Below, in pieces: positions 8,637 to 16,886 of a DNA stretch of 64,000 nucleotides (positions are counted from its first letter, which is position 1; each line of letters begins with the position of its first letter). The notes beneath the pieces were generated by a model, which saw only the letters and a program-made list of their open reading frames with translations, had not been told where the DNA came from and ran no database searches. Both the position numbers and the translations under genes were made by a program. Source of the stretch: Pseudomonas veronii (GTDB taxonomy: Bacteria; Pseudomonadota; Gammaproteobacteria; Pseudomonadales; Pseudomonadaceae); the NCBI RefSeq assembly GCF_001439695.1, contig NZ_JYLL01000013.1, positions 62,001 to 126,000 on the forward strand, read 5' to 3'.

Positions 8637-9421
8637 GTGTCCTACAGCGGCTACAGCCCTATCCTGGGTTACGTGTATTGATTTCCGGCGGGGCTGCCGG
8701 CATCGGTGAAGTGTTGGCCGCGGCGTACCTGGAGGCCGGTGCCCAGGTGCATGTGTGTGATGTCAGCGAACCGGCCCTGGCGGCGTTTCGCGACAAATAC
8801 CCAGGCAGCGTCGCCACCCGCGCCGATGTCAGTGATGCCGCGCAGATCGCGGCGGTGTTCGAGGTGCAGCGCGAGCATTTCGGCGGCCTCGACGTGTTGG
8901 TCAACAATGCCGGCATCGCCGGCCCCACTGGCGGTATCGACGCGATCAGCGACGCCGAATGGCAAGCCACCATCAACATCAACCTGACCGCGCAATACCG
9001 TTTTGCCCACCATGCGGTGCCGATGCTCAAGCAATCGTCCCACGGCCATCTGTTGCATATCGCCTCGGTGGCCGGGCGTCTGGGCTACGCGTGGCGCACG
9101 CCGTATGCGGCGACGAAGTGGGCGATTGTCGGCCTGATGAAATCCCTGGCCTCGGAGTTGGGCGAGAGTGACATCCGCGTCAATGCCTTGCTGCCCGGCA
9201 TCGTCGAAGGCCCGCGCATGGACGCGGTGATTCGCGCCCGTGCCGAGCAGGTCGGCGTACCCGAACCCGAGATGCGCCAGGAATACCTCAACAAAATCTC
9301 CCTCAAGCGCATGGTCACCGCCGAAGACGTCGCGGCCATGGCGCTGTTCCTCTGTTCGCCCGCCGCCCGCAACGTGACCGGCCAGGCGATCAGTGTCGAC
9401 GGTAACGTCGAGTACCTGTAG
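8633..9421 (+). CDS. SDR-family NAD(P)-dependent dehydrogenase
   Basis: A 262-residue classical short-chain dehydrogenase with the cofactor loop SGGAAGIG (18-25), NNAG (91-94), catalytic Ser145 and the YxxxK pair Tyr158/Lys162. The CDVS segment after beta-2 (Asp) suggests a preference for NAD. It overlaps the gntR stop by 4 bp and is followed by the BKACE gene, so it most likely oxidises a beta-hydroxy acid to the beta-keto acid used by that enzyme. The exact substrate is unknown. Confidence 0.92.
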   Translation: MSVLQRLQPYPGLRVLISGGAAGIGEVLAAAYLEAGAQVHVCDVSEPALAAFRDKYPGSVATRADVSDAAQIAAVFEVQREHFGGLDVLVNNAGIAGPTGGIDAISDAEWQATININLTAQYRFAHHAVPMLKQSSHGHLLHIASVAGRLGYAWRTPYAATKWAIVGLMKSLASELGESDIRVNALLPGIVEGPRMDAVIRARAEQVGVPEPEMRQEYLNKISLKRMVTAEDVAAMALFLCSPAARNVTGQAISVDGNVEYL

Positions 9422-9501
9422 GACGCGGAGCCAGTCGCCAAGGAAGAACCCAGAGCTGTACCCAGGATTTTTTTCATAAGAATAAAAGTCGGAGAATCGT
9501 C

Positions 9502-10434
9502 ATGTCCAAAAAACGTCCTGTGATCATTACCTGTGCCGTGACCGGTGCCATCCATACGCCGTCGATGTCGCCGCATTTGCCCATCACTGCCGAGGAAATT
9601 GCCGCCGCCGCCATCGGCGCCGCCGAAGCCGGCGCGGCGATTGTTCACTTGCATGCCCGTGACCCCAACGACGGCCGCCCCAGCCAGGACCCGGCGTTGT
9701 TTGCTGAATTCCTGCCGCAGATCAAGGCCGCCAGCGACGTGGTGATCAACATCACCACCGGCGGCGCGCCGACCATGGGCGTGGAAGAACGCCTACAGCC
9801 GGTGATGCAGTTCAAGCCGGAATTGGCCTCGCTGAACATGGGCTCGATGAACTTCGGCCTGTACGAAATGCTCAACCGCTTTACCGAGTTCAAGCACGAC
9901 TGGGAGCGTCCATACCTGGAAGAGAGTGACGACCGGATCTTTCGCAACACCTTCCGCGACATTGCCCACATCCTCAATTCCTGCGCCGAGAACCGCACCC
10001 GTTTTGAGATCGAGTGCTACGACATCGGCCACCTCTACACCGCCGCGCACTTCCTGGAACGTGGCCTGCTCAAGCCGCCGCTGTTCATCCAATCGGTGTT
10101 CGGCCTGCGCGGTGGCATCGGCGGGCACCCGGAAGACCTGGCGCACATGCGTCGTACCGCCGATCGCCTGTTTGGCGACGATTATGTGTGGTCGATCCTC
10201 GGTGCCGGGCGTGGGCAAATTCCGCTGGCGACCATGGGCCTGTCTATGGGCAGCCATGCCCGGGTCGGCCTGGAAGATTCGTTGTGGGACGGGCCGGGCA
10301 AATTGGCCGCTTCGAACGCCGATCAGGTACGGCGCATTCGCAGCGTGATCGAAGCCCTCGGCCATCGCGTCGCCACGCCGGATGAAGCGCGGGACATCCT
10401 CGGGCTCAAGGGGCGCGACCAGGTCAATTTCTAA
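9502..10434 (+). CDS. Beta-keto acid cleavage enzyme (BKACE, DUF849 family)
   Basis: A 310-residue TIM-barrel enzyme of the family founded by 3-keto-5-aminohexanoate cleavage enzyme (Kce). The zinc site is visible as His49 and His51 (VHLHARD) plus Glu258 (VGLEDSLW); SLNMGSMNF and the glycine-rich SVFGLRGGIGG are family blocks. Such enzymes condense a beta-keto acid with acetyl-CoA and release acetoacetate and a CoA thioester. GGAG precedes the ATG at 9502. Its neighbours (dehydrogenase, lactonase, MFS carriers) define a degradation pathway whose substrate is not known. The carnitine version (dehydrocarnitine cleavage) normally sits beside carnitine dehydrogenase genes, which are absent here. 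Confidence 0.9.
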   Translation: MSKKRPVIITCAVTGAIHTPSMSPHLPITAEEIAAAAIGAAEAGAAIVHLHARDPNDGRPSQDPALFAEFLPQIKAASDVVINITTGGAPTMGVEERLQPVMQFKPELASLNMGSMNFGLYEMLNRFTEFKHDWERPYLEESDDRIFRNTFRDIAHILNSCAENRTRFEIECYDIGHLYTAAHFLERGLLKPPLFIQSVFGLRGGIGGHPEDLAHMRRTADRLFGDDYVWSILGAGRGQIPLATMGLSMGSHARVGLEDSLWDGPGKLAASNADQVRRIRSVIEALGHRVATPDEARDILGLKGRDQVNF

Positions 10435-10499
10435 CCGACGACACGGCCGCGTGCTGGCGCGGCCCGAATCCCGCACAACAACAATAAGGGGATCACACC

Positions 10500-11378
10500 A
10501 TGCGTATCGAAGTGCTTGTGGACGTCAAGACCACCCTGGGCGAAGGCCCGGTGTGGGACGTCGAACAACAGCGGCTGTATTGGATCGACAGCGCCGACGG
10601 CCGCATCCTGCGTTGCACCGACGACGGCCGCGAACTGCGTGCCTGGGACGTGGGCCAGAAAATCGGCTCCATGGCCCTGCGCCACAACGGCGCGGCGGCC
10701 ATCGTCGCCTTGCAGAATGGCGTACACACTCTGGACCTGGCCAGTGGCGAACTGGCGCTGATCGAAGACCCTGAACCGCACCTGCCGAACAACCGTCTCA
10801 ACGACGGCAAGGTCGACCGCCAGGGCCGCTTTGTCTTCGGTTCCATGGACACCCAGGAAGACCGCGCCAGCGCCAGACTCTACCGCCTGGACCCGGACCT
10901 GCGCCTGCACACCCTGGACGAAGGCATCATCGTCTCCAATGGCCCGTGCTGGAGCCCGTCCGGGGACACCTTGTACTTTTGCGACACCTGGTCGGGCGAG
11001 ATCTGGGCCTATGACTACGACCTCGCCAGCGGCAATGTCAGCAACCGGCGCACCTTCGCCAAGGTCGACACCTCGGGTGGCGGCGCCGCGGACGGTTGCA
11101 CCGTGGACGCCGAAGGTTGCCTGTGGCAGGCCCTGGTCTATGCCGGGAAGCTGGTGCGTTACACCCCCGATGGCCACGTCGACCGGGTCATCCAAATGCC
11201 GGTGAAGAAGGTCACCAGCCTGACCTTCGGCGGGCCGAACCTCGACACCCTGTTTGTGACCTCCATGGCCAAGCCGCCGCTGCCGCGTTTTCCGCACGAC
11301 GGCCAGCAGCGCGGCGCGCTGTTCGCCATTACCGGGTTGGGCGTGCAAGGAATAGCCGAGCGACGGTTCGCCAGCTAG
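10500..11378 (+). CDS. SMP-30/gluconolactonase-family lactonase
   Basis: A 292-residue six-bladed beta-propeller of the SMP-30/gluconolactonase/LRE family. Metal ligands typical of the family are visible: Glu15 in LGEGPVW, Asn in SNGPCWSP and Asp in GGAADGCTVD. These enzymes hydrolyse sugar-acid and related lactones in the cytoplasm. It lies 65 bp after the BKACE gene and before two MFS genes, fitting a role in opening a lactone taken up from outside or formed by the dehydrogenase. The start at 10500 has a weak AAGGGG-type ribosome site about 10 bases upstream. Confidence 0.9.
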   Translation: MRIEVLVDVKTTLGEGPVWDVEQQRLYWIDSADGRILRCTDDGRELRAWDVGQKIGSMALRHNGAAAIVALQNGVHTLDLASGELALIEDPEPHLPNNRLNDGKVDRQGRFVFGSMDTQEDRASARLYRLDPDLRLHTLDEGIIVSNGPCWSPSGDTLYFCDTWSGEIWAYDYDLASGNVSNRRTFAKVDTSGGGAADGCTVDAEGCLWQALVYAGKLVRYTPDGHVDRVIQMPVKKVTSLTFGGPNLDTLFVTSMAKPPLPRFPHDGQQRGALFAITGLGVQGIAERRFAS

Positions 11379-11451
11379 CGCGTGTGTTCGATCAGCAACA
11401 TTCCTTCGCAACCTTGTGTCAGTGCGCGCCTTCGCGCGCCTGGAGAGGCCC

Positions 11452-12774
11452 ATGGCTACTTTAAAAAAAGCGTCGCTGCGCAGCATTCACCGGCATTCCT
11501 GGGTGTCGCTGCTGGTTTGCTGGATGATCTGGATTCTCAACGCCTACGACCGTGAGATCGTGTTGCGCCTGGGGCCGACCATCTCCAAGCATTTCGATTT
11601 GTCCGCCGATCAGTGGGGCACCGTGGCCACGGTGATCATGCTCGCCCTGGCCCTGCTGGATATCCCGGGTTCGATGTGGAGCGACCGCTACGGCGGCGGC
11701 TGGAAGCGCGCGCGGTTCCAGGTGCCGTTGGTGCTGGGCTACACGGCGATCTCGTTTCTGTCCGGGTTCAAGGCGTTGAGCGGCAACCTCGCGACGTTTA
11801 TCGCCCTGCGTGTCGGGGTCAACCTCGGCGCGGGCTGGGGCGAACCGGTGGGCGTGAGCAACACCGCCGAATGGTGGCCGGTGGAACGCCGCGGTTTTGC
11901 CCTCGGCGCGCACCACACCGGTTACCCGATCGGCGCGATGCTCAGCGGCATCGTCGCCAGCTTTGTGATCAGCACCTTCGGCGAGGACAACTGGCGCTAC
12001 GTGTTCTTCTTCGCCTTCGTGGTGGCCTTGCCGCTGATGATCTTCTGGGCGCGGTATTCCACGGCCGAACGCATCACCGCGCTGTACGTCGACATCGCCG
12101 CCAAAGGCATGACGCCACCGGACAATGCCCCGGCCAGCCAGATCAAGGGCGACGCCTGGCGCACCTTTGTCGCCACCCTGCGCAACCGCAATATCGCGCT
12201 GACGGCGGGGAACACCCTGCTCACGCAGGTGGTGTACATGGGCGTGAATATCGTGTTGCCGGCCTACCTCTACAACATCGTCGGGCTGTCGCTGGCGCAG
12301 TCGGCGGGGATGAGCGTGGTGTTCACCCTGACCGGGATTCTCGGGCAACTGGTGTGGCCGTCGTTGTCGGACATCATCGGCCGCCGTACCACCCTGATCA
12401 TCTGCGGGCTGTGGATGGCCGCCAGTGTCGGCGCGTTCTACTTCGCCAGCACCCTGACCCTGATCATCGTCGTGCAGTTGCTGTTCGGCCTGGTCGCCAA
12501 TGCGGTCTGGCCGATCTACTACGCGGTGGCCTGCGACTCGGCCGAGCCGTCGGCCACCTCCACGGCCAACGGCATCATCACCACCGCGATGTTCATCGGC
12601 GGCGGCCTGGCGCCGGTGTTGATGGGCAGCCTGATCGCGATGGGCGGCGGCTGGACCACGCTGCATGGCTACACCGTGTGCTTTTTCGTGATGGCCGGCT
12701 GCGCCCTGGGCGGCGCGCTGCTGCAACTGTTTTCCCATCGCCCGCAGGCGTTGGTTGTGCAACTCGAACCCTAG
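11452..12774 (+). CDS. MFS transporter
   Basis: A 440-residue 12-TM major facilitator. The ATG at 11452 has GGAGAGG just upstream; an upstream in-frame GTG at 11416 lacks this. TM1 begins near residue 22 (WVSLLVCWMIWILNAYDREIV), and the Asp/Arg pair there is typical of organic-anion symporters. Loop 2-3 carries SDRYGGGWKRAR. It is the fifth gene of the GntR-led unit and is probably the carrier for the pathway substrate. Confidence 0.88.
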   Translation: MATLKKASLRSIHRHSWVSLLVCWMIWILNAYDREIVLRLGPTISKHFDLSADQWGTVATVIMLALALLDIPGSMWSDRYGGGWKRARFQVPLVLGYTAISFLSGFKALSGNLATFIALRVGVNLGAGWGEPVGVSNTAEWWPVERRGFALGAHHTGYPIGAMLSGIVASFVISTFGEDNWRYVFFFAFVVALPLMIFWARYSTAERITALYVDIAAKGMTPPDNAPASQIKGDAWRTFVATLRNRNIALTAGNTLLTQVVYMGVNIVLPAYLYNIVGLSLAQSAGMSVVFTLTGILGQLVWPSLSDIIGRRTTLIICGLWMAASVGAFYFASTLTLIIVVQLLFGLVANAVWPIYYAVACDSAEPSATSTANGIITTAMFIGGGLAPVLMGSLIAMGGGWTTLHGYTVCFFVMAGCALGGALLQLFSHRPQALVVQLEP

Positions 12775-12786
12775 AACAACATTGAT

Positions 12787-12814
12787 GCGCCCCCCAGCCG
12801 CGCTGGCGGGGCGC
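12787..12814 (+). promoter_or_regulatory. Strong intercistronic hairpin between two MFS genes
   Basis: A 12-bp GC stem (12787-12798 with 12802-12814, one bulged C at 12807, loop CGC) lies 12 bp after the first MFS stop and just ahead of the AGAGGA ribosome site of the second. There is no T-run, so it is more likely an RNA-processing or differential-expression element than a terminator. Confidence 0.45.
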
Positions 12815-12830
12815 CAAGAGGAACTGCCCG

Positions 12831-14150
12831 ATGACTACCGCCACCCAGGCCCGCGAACCGCAGGTGCTGAACAAATTGATGTTCGCCAAGTTGATGCCCT
12901 TGTTGATCATCGCCTACATCCTGAGCTTTCTGGACCGCACCAACATCGCCCTGGCCAAGCACCACCTGGACGTCGACCTGGGCATCTCCGCCGCGGCCTA
13001 CGGGCTGGGCGCGGGCTTGTTCTTCCTCACGTATGCACTGTCGGAAATCCCCAGCAACCTGATCATGCACAAAGTCGGCGCGCGCTTCTGGATCGCGCGG
13101 ATCATGGTGACTTGGGGCCTGATCTCGGCGGCCATGGCGTTTGTGCAGGGCGAGACCTCGTTTTACGTATTGCGCTTGCTGCTGGGCATCGCTGAAGCGG
13201 GCCTGTTTCCCGGGGTCATGCTCTATCTGACCTACTGGTTCAACCGCGAACAACGCGCACGGGCTACCGGCTATTTCCTGCTCGGTGTGTGCTTTGCCAA
13301 CATCATCGGTGGCCCGGTGGGCGCGGCGTTGATGCGCCTGGACGGGCTGCTTGGCTGGCATGGCTGGCAGTGGATGTTCCTGCTCGAAGGCTTGCCGGCG
13401 GTGGCGTTCGCCTGGGTGGTGTGGCGCAAGTTGCCGGACCGCCCGAGCCAGGCGCCGTGGCTGACGGCGGCGGAAGCGCAGGGTATCGAACAGCGCATTG
13501 CCCAGGAAACCGAGGAAGGCGCCGGGGAGGGCGGCCACGCGTTGAAAAACTGGCTGACCCCGCAGATCCTGCTGGCGATCTTTGTGTATTTTTGCCATCA
13601 GATCACGGTCTACACGGTGATCTTTTTCCTGCCGAGCATCATCAGCAAATACGGTGAATTGAGCACCATGAGCGTGGGGTTGCTGACCTCGCTGCCCTGG
13701 ATCGCCGCCGCCTTGGGCGCAGTGTGGCTGCCGCGTTTTGCGACCACACCCACCCGCGCGCGGCGCCTGTTGATCACCGGGTTGCTGACCATGGCGCTGG
13801 GGTTGGGCATCGCGTCGGTGTCGGGGCCGGTGTTCAGCCTGCTGGGCTTTTGTCTGTCGGCAGTGATGTTTTTTGTGGTGCAGTCGATTGTGTTCCTCTA
13901 CCCGGCCTCGCGTCTCAAGGGCGTCGCCTTGGCGGGCGGGCTGGGTTTCGTCAATGCCTGCGGGCTGTTGGGCGGGTTTGTCGGGCCGTCGGTGATGGGC
14001 ATGATTGAGATGAGTACCGGCAACGCGATGAATGGCCTGAAGGTGATTGCCGTGGTGCTGGTGGTCGCGGCGTTGGCCGCGCTGCGTTTGCGCCAGGGCC
14101 AGGAACAGGCGCCGGCCCCTCGGGTCGTTATGAGACCAGCAACGAAATAG
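12831..14150 (+). CDS. MFS transporter, anion:cation symporter (ACS) family
   Basis: A 439-residue 12-TM carrier with the ACS-family TM1 signature (IIAYILSFLDRTNIALAK), the TM2 YALSEIPSN pattern and GIAEAGLFPGVMLYLTYWF, as in the tartrate, phthalate and glucarate/galactonate porters. It follows the other MFS gene by 56 bp with a hairpin between, so both probably belong to the same catabolic unit and move different forms of the substrate (for example lactone and free acid), or one may export. It ends in a 23-bp convergent overlap with the small membrane gene at 14128. Confidence 0.88.
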   Translation: MTTATQAREPQVLNKLMFAKLMPLLIIAYILSFLDRTNIALAKHHLDVDLGISAAAYGLGAGLFFLTYALSEIPSNLIMHKVGARFWIARIMVTWGLISAAMAFVQGETSFYVLRLLLGIAEAGLFPGVMLYLTYWFNREQRARATGYFLLGVCFANIIGGPVGAALMRLDGLLGWHGWQWMFLLEGLPAVAFAWVVWRKLPDRPSQAPWLTAAEAQGIEQRIAQETEEGAGEGGHALKNWLTPQILLAIFVYFCHQITVYTVIFFLPSIISKYGELSTMSVGLLTSLPWIAAALGAVWLPRFATTPTRARRLLITGLLTMALGLGIASVSGPVFSLLGFCLSAVMFFVVQSIVFLYPASRLKGVALAGGLGFVNACGLLGGFVGPSVMGMIEMSTGNAMNGLKVIAVVLVVAALAALRLRQGQEQAPAPRVVMRPATK

Positions 14151-14307
14151 GATAACCCGACGCCAAGACCAGGTACGCCACCACCGCCGCCAGGCACAGG
14201 CCGACGAATACCCGCAGCAACGTGCGGGCGGTGGGGTGCGCGATAAACTGGATGACCCAGATGCAGAACCCGGCCAGGAGGAAGGCCGCGGCGAGAATAA
14301 CCAGCAC
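14128..14307 (-). CDS. Small inner-membrane protein, two TM helices, 59 residues
   Basis: The GTG at 14307 is chosen because AGGA lies 8 bases upstream; a TTG at 14361 would add 18 residues without a better ribosome site. The protein is nearly all hydrophobic: TM1 about 1-20 (LVILAAAFLLAGFCIW) and TM2 about 30-50 (VFVGLCLAAVVAYLVLASG), with a short basic connector. A TATATT at 14337-14342 on this strand could be its -10 box. It is convergent with the MFS gene and divergent from the LysR gene. The function is unknown; similar small proteins occur as stress-related membrane peptides. Confidence 0.6.
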   Translation of the reverse strand: MLVILAAAFLLAGFCIWVIQFIAHPTARTLLRVFVGLCLAAVVAYLVLASGYPISLLVS

Positions 14308-14436
14308 GATAGTGTTCCTGCGACCGTGAAGAGCTGAATATATAGTCGTAAAGCCGCCCAATGAACAGTGCGCGCATAGACGCAGCCCCTCGGGCTTTCT
14401 AAACTGCGGCTTGTCGTGGGGAAAGGGCAGGTGCCG

Positions 14437-15360
14437 ATGAATCGCAATGAATTACGCAAGGCCGACATCAACCTGATGGTGGTCTTCGAGGCACTGATGC
14501 TCGAGCGCAATGTGACGCGGGTGGCGGAGAAGTTGTTTCTCGGCCAGCCGACCATCAGTTCGGCGCTCAACCGGTTACGCACCTTGTTCAACGATCCGCT
14601 GTTCATTCGCGTCGGCCACCGCATGGAACCTACCGCGCGGGCCGAGGAAATCATCCGGCACCTGTCGCCGGCCCTGGACTCTCTTTCATCGGCCCTGAGC
14701 CTGACCCACGATTTCGACCCGTCCGTCAGCACCATGACCTTCCGGATCGGCCTGTCCGATGACGTCGAGTTCGGCCTGTTGCCGCCGTTGTTGCGCGCCT
14801 TGCGCCAGGAAGCGCCGATGGTGGTGTTCGTGGTGCAGCATGTGGATTACTGGCGGATTCCCGATCTGCTGGCATCCGGTGATATCACCGTCGGCATCAC
14901 CCAGACCCGTGGCCTGCCGGCGAATGCCAAGCGCAAGTTGCTGCGCCATATCCACCCGCGCTTGCTGCGCGCCGACGCGTCCGACCGGCCGCTGACCCTC
15001 GATGAATATTGTGCGCGGCCCCATGTGCTGGTGTCCCACACCGCCAACGTATCCGGGTTTGCCGATGAGTGGCTGGCGGAAATCGGGCGCAAGCGCCATG
15101 TGGTGCTGTCGGTGCCGCAATACAGCGCGCTGCCGGCGCTGCTGGCCGGCACCGACCTGATCGCCAGCCTGCCGGACTACACCGCCGAAGCCATGACGCT
15201 GTCGGGCAATCTGTTTTGTGAGCCCTACCCATTCGAGACGCCGACCCTGGATCTGTCCATGGTCTGGCTCAGCCATGTGGACACTGATCCGGCCGAGCGC
15301 TGGGTGCGTTCGCGGCTGGAGGCGTTCATGAGCGACCGCGGGCTGGCGAAAAAGGTCTGA
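14437..15360 (+). CDS. LysR-type transcriptional regulator (NodD-like type)
   Basis: A 307-residue regulator. The N-terminal domain (ADINLMVVFEALMLERNVTRVAEKLFLGQPTISSALNRLR) is the variant found in NodD/NahR/PcpR-like LysR proteins, which often respond to aromatic compounds. The C-terminal effector-binding domain runs from about 95 to 305. The ATG at 14437 is preferred over an upstream in-frame codon at 14416. It is divergent from the small membrane gene and lies just upstream of a CHMI-like isomerase on the same strand, with a 55-bp gap. Confidence 0.92.
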   Translation: MNRNELRKADINLMVVFEALMLERNVTRVAEKLFLGQPTISSALNRLRTLFNDPLFIRVGHRMEPTARAEEIIRHLSPALDSLSSALSLTHDFDPSVSTMTFRIGLSDDVEFGLLPPLLRALRQEAPMVVFVVQHVDYWRIPDLLASGDITVGITQTRGLPANAKRKLLRHIHPRLLRADASDRPLTLDEYCARPHVLVSHTANVSGFADEWLAEIGRKRHVVLSVPQYSALPALLAGTDLIASLPDYTAEAMTLSGNLFCEPYPFETPTLDLSMVWLSHVDTDPAERWVRSRLEAFMSDRGLAKKV

Positions 15361-15381
15361 TGCTTTTATCCGTGGTATATC

Positions 15382-15395
15382 TAGGAATCTTCCTA
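15382..15395. promoter_or_regulatory. Short palindrome before the tautomerase gene
   Basis: TAGGAA-TC-TTCCTA lies 21 bp upstream of the start at 15416, in the short gap after the LysR stop. It could be an operator or RNA hairpin; no factor can be assigned. Confidence 0.3.
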
Positions 15396-15415
15396 TCGAT
15401 ACTTCGGAGACTCCC

Positions 15416-15778
15416 ATGCCACACCTGCACCTGGAATACACCGCCAACCTGACGCAACTGGACACCGACAAGGCCCTGTTGCGTCTGAACCATGCATTGG
15501 TGGCCTCCGGTCAGTTTGGCGCCGAGCTGGATATCAAGAGCCGTTCACTCAAGGTCGAGAGTTTTCGCGTGGGCACTGGCATGAACCCGCGGGGTTTTGT
15601 CGCCGTGCGCCTGGCGTTGCTCAGTGGACGCTCGGCGCAGGTCAAGAAGCAGCTGTCAGAAAGCCTGCTGGCCGTGGTGCAGGAACTTGGGCCATGGCCG
15701 GAAGGTGTGCAGGTGCAACTGAGTGTCGAATTGCTGGATATCGATCGCGATTCCTACAGTAAGGTCGCGATCGGCTAA
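15416..15778 (+). CDS. 5-carboxymethyl-2-hydroxymuconate delta-isomerase family protein
   Basis: A 120-residue tautomerase-superfamily protein of the HpaF/CHMI type. Pro2, the catalytic general base after removal of Met1, is present (MPHLHLEY), and the family block GTGMNPRGFVAVRLALLSGR is intact. In the homoprotocatechuate pathway this enzyme isomerises 5-carboxymethyl-2-hydroxymuconate, but none of the other hpa genes is present in the window, so here it is an orphan that may act on another enol/keto acid. CGGAG precedes the ATG. Confidence 0.88.
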   Translation: MPHLHLEYTANLTQLDTDKALLRLNHALVASGQFGAELDIKSRSLKVESFRVGTGMNPRGFVAVRLALLSGRSAQVKKQLSESLLAVVQELGPWPEGVQVQLSVELLDIDRDSYSKVAIG

Positions 15779-15813
15779 GCGCTTCCATCCACCACAACCG
15801 TCGATGCGTAAGG

Positions 15814-16758
15814 TCAGAGTAATCCCTGTTCAGCGCAGACTTTGACCACCTGCTCCCTGAACCAGGTGTTGGCGCTGTCCTGTTCACTGGTTTCGTTCCA
15901 CTGCATATCCAGGGTGAACCCCGGCAACCCGTGGGGCGCCTCGCAGTGGCCGAACACCGACGCCGGGGCCAGCAGTTTGTGGACGCGGCGGGGCAGGGTC
16001 ACGATGAAGTCGGTGCCGGTGATCATCTTCAACGCCGCGCCATAGCTGTTGGCCCGTGCGACCACCTGGCGCTTGTGGGCCTGACGCGCCAGCCAGCCGT
16101 CGACCATGTTGGTGTCGGAGGTCCACGGCGTGGGAAACACGTGGCGCCGCTCGACGAACGACTGCAGGCTGAACGCCGCCTCGCGGGGCGCCGCACGCTT
16201 GTCGAAGACACACACCAGATCATCTTCCAGCAACATCTGGGTCTTGAAGTCTTTATGCGCGCGGTGAAAGTGCGGGCCAAAGCAAATCACCAGGTCGAGG
16301 CGGCCTTCGCGCAGGTCGTCGGCAGGGATCTCGGTTTCCAGCTTGCGCACATTGACGATCACCGGCAGGTTCGCGCGGTCGAAGTGTTTCAACAGGCGCG
16401 GCAGGATCAGTTGCTCGAAATACTCCGGGGCGCACACGTTGAAGGTCACGGCTTTCTGGGTGGGGTCAAAAGCTTGGCCACCGGCGTGGCACAGGTTGAT
16501 GCTTTCGAGGATTTTCTGCACATGGCCGTACATGGTGCTGGCCTTGTACGTCGGACGCATACCCGCCCGCGTGTTGATGAACAGCTCATCCTCGAAGCTG
16601 GTGCGCAGCTTCTTCAAGCTGTAGCTCACGGTCGACTGGCTGACGAACAGCGTTTCTGACACCTCGGTAACGCTGCTCTGGTCGTAGACGGCGATAAACA
16701 CCATCAAATCCTGCATATCGAGCTTTCTGAGCAAGTTACTGTTTAGCATCCATTCCAT
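15814..16758 (-). CDS. LysR-type transcriptional regulator
   Basis: A 314-residue LysR protein of the NodD-like branch with N-terminal HTH (MQDLMVFIAVYDQSSVTEVSETLFVSQSTVSYSLKKLR, about 15-55) and an effector domain from about 105. It is convergent with the tautomerase and divergent from nothing close, so its target is uncertain; a role in the neighbouring CHMI/BKACE region or the CynX-type carrier upstream is possible. The first ATG at 16758 is used; a second in-frame ATG three codons on is an alternative. Confidence 0.9.
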   Translation of the reverse strand: MEWMLNSNLLRKLDMQDLMVFIAVYDQSSVTEVSETLFVSQSTVSYSLKKLRTSFEDELFINTRAGMRPTYKASTMYGHVQKILESINLCHAGGQAFDPTQKAVTFNVCAPEYFEQLILPRLLKHFDRANLPVIVNVRKLETEIPADDLREGRLDLVICFGPHFHRAHKDFKTQMLLEDDLVCVFDKRAAPREAAFSLQSFVERRHVFPTPWTSDTNMVDGWLARQAHKRQVVARANSYGAALKMITGTDFIVTLPRRVHKLLAPASVFGHCEAPHGLPGFTLDMQWNETSEQDSANTWFREQVVKVCAEQGLL

Positions 16759-16886
16759 CCGGTAAGCCTTGGCACTGTGGCAGCGCGCGACAAGGGCAAA
16801 AGCTTAACGGAACGGGAGTGCCAATAGAAAGCTCTGTAGGGTATTTCAGTGTTGTGCGTGGGACAAAAAGTGTTTGCAACACGACG

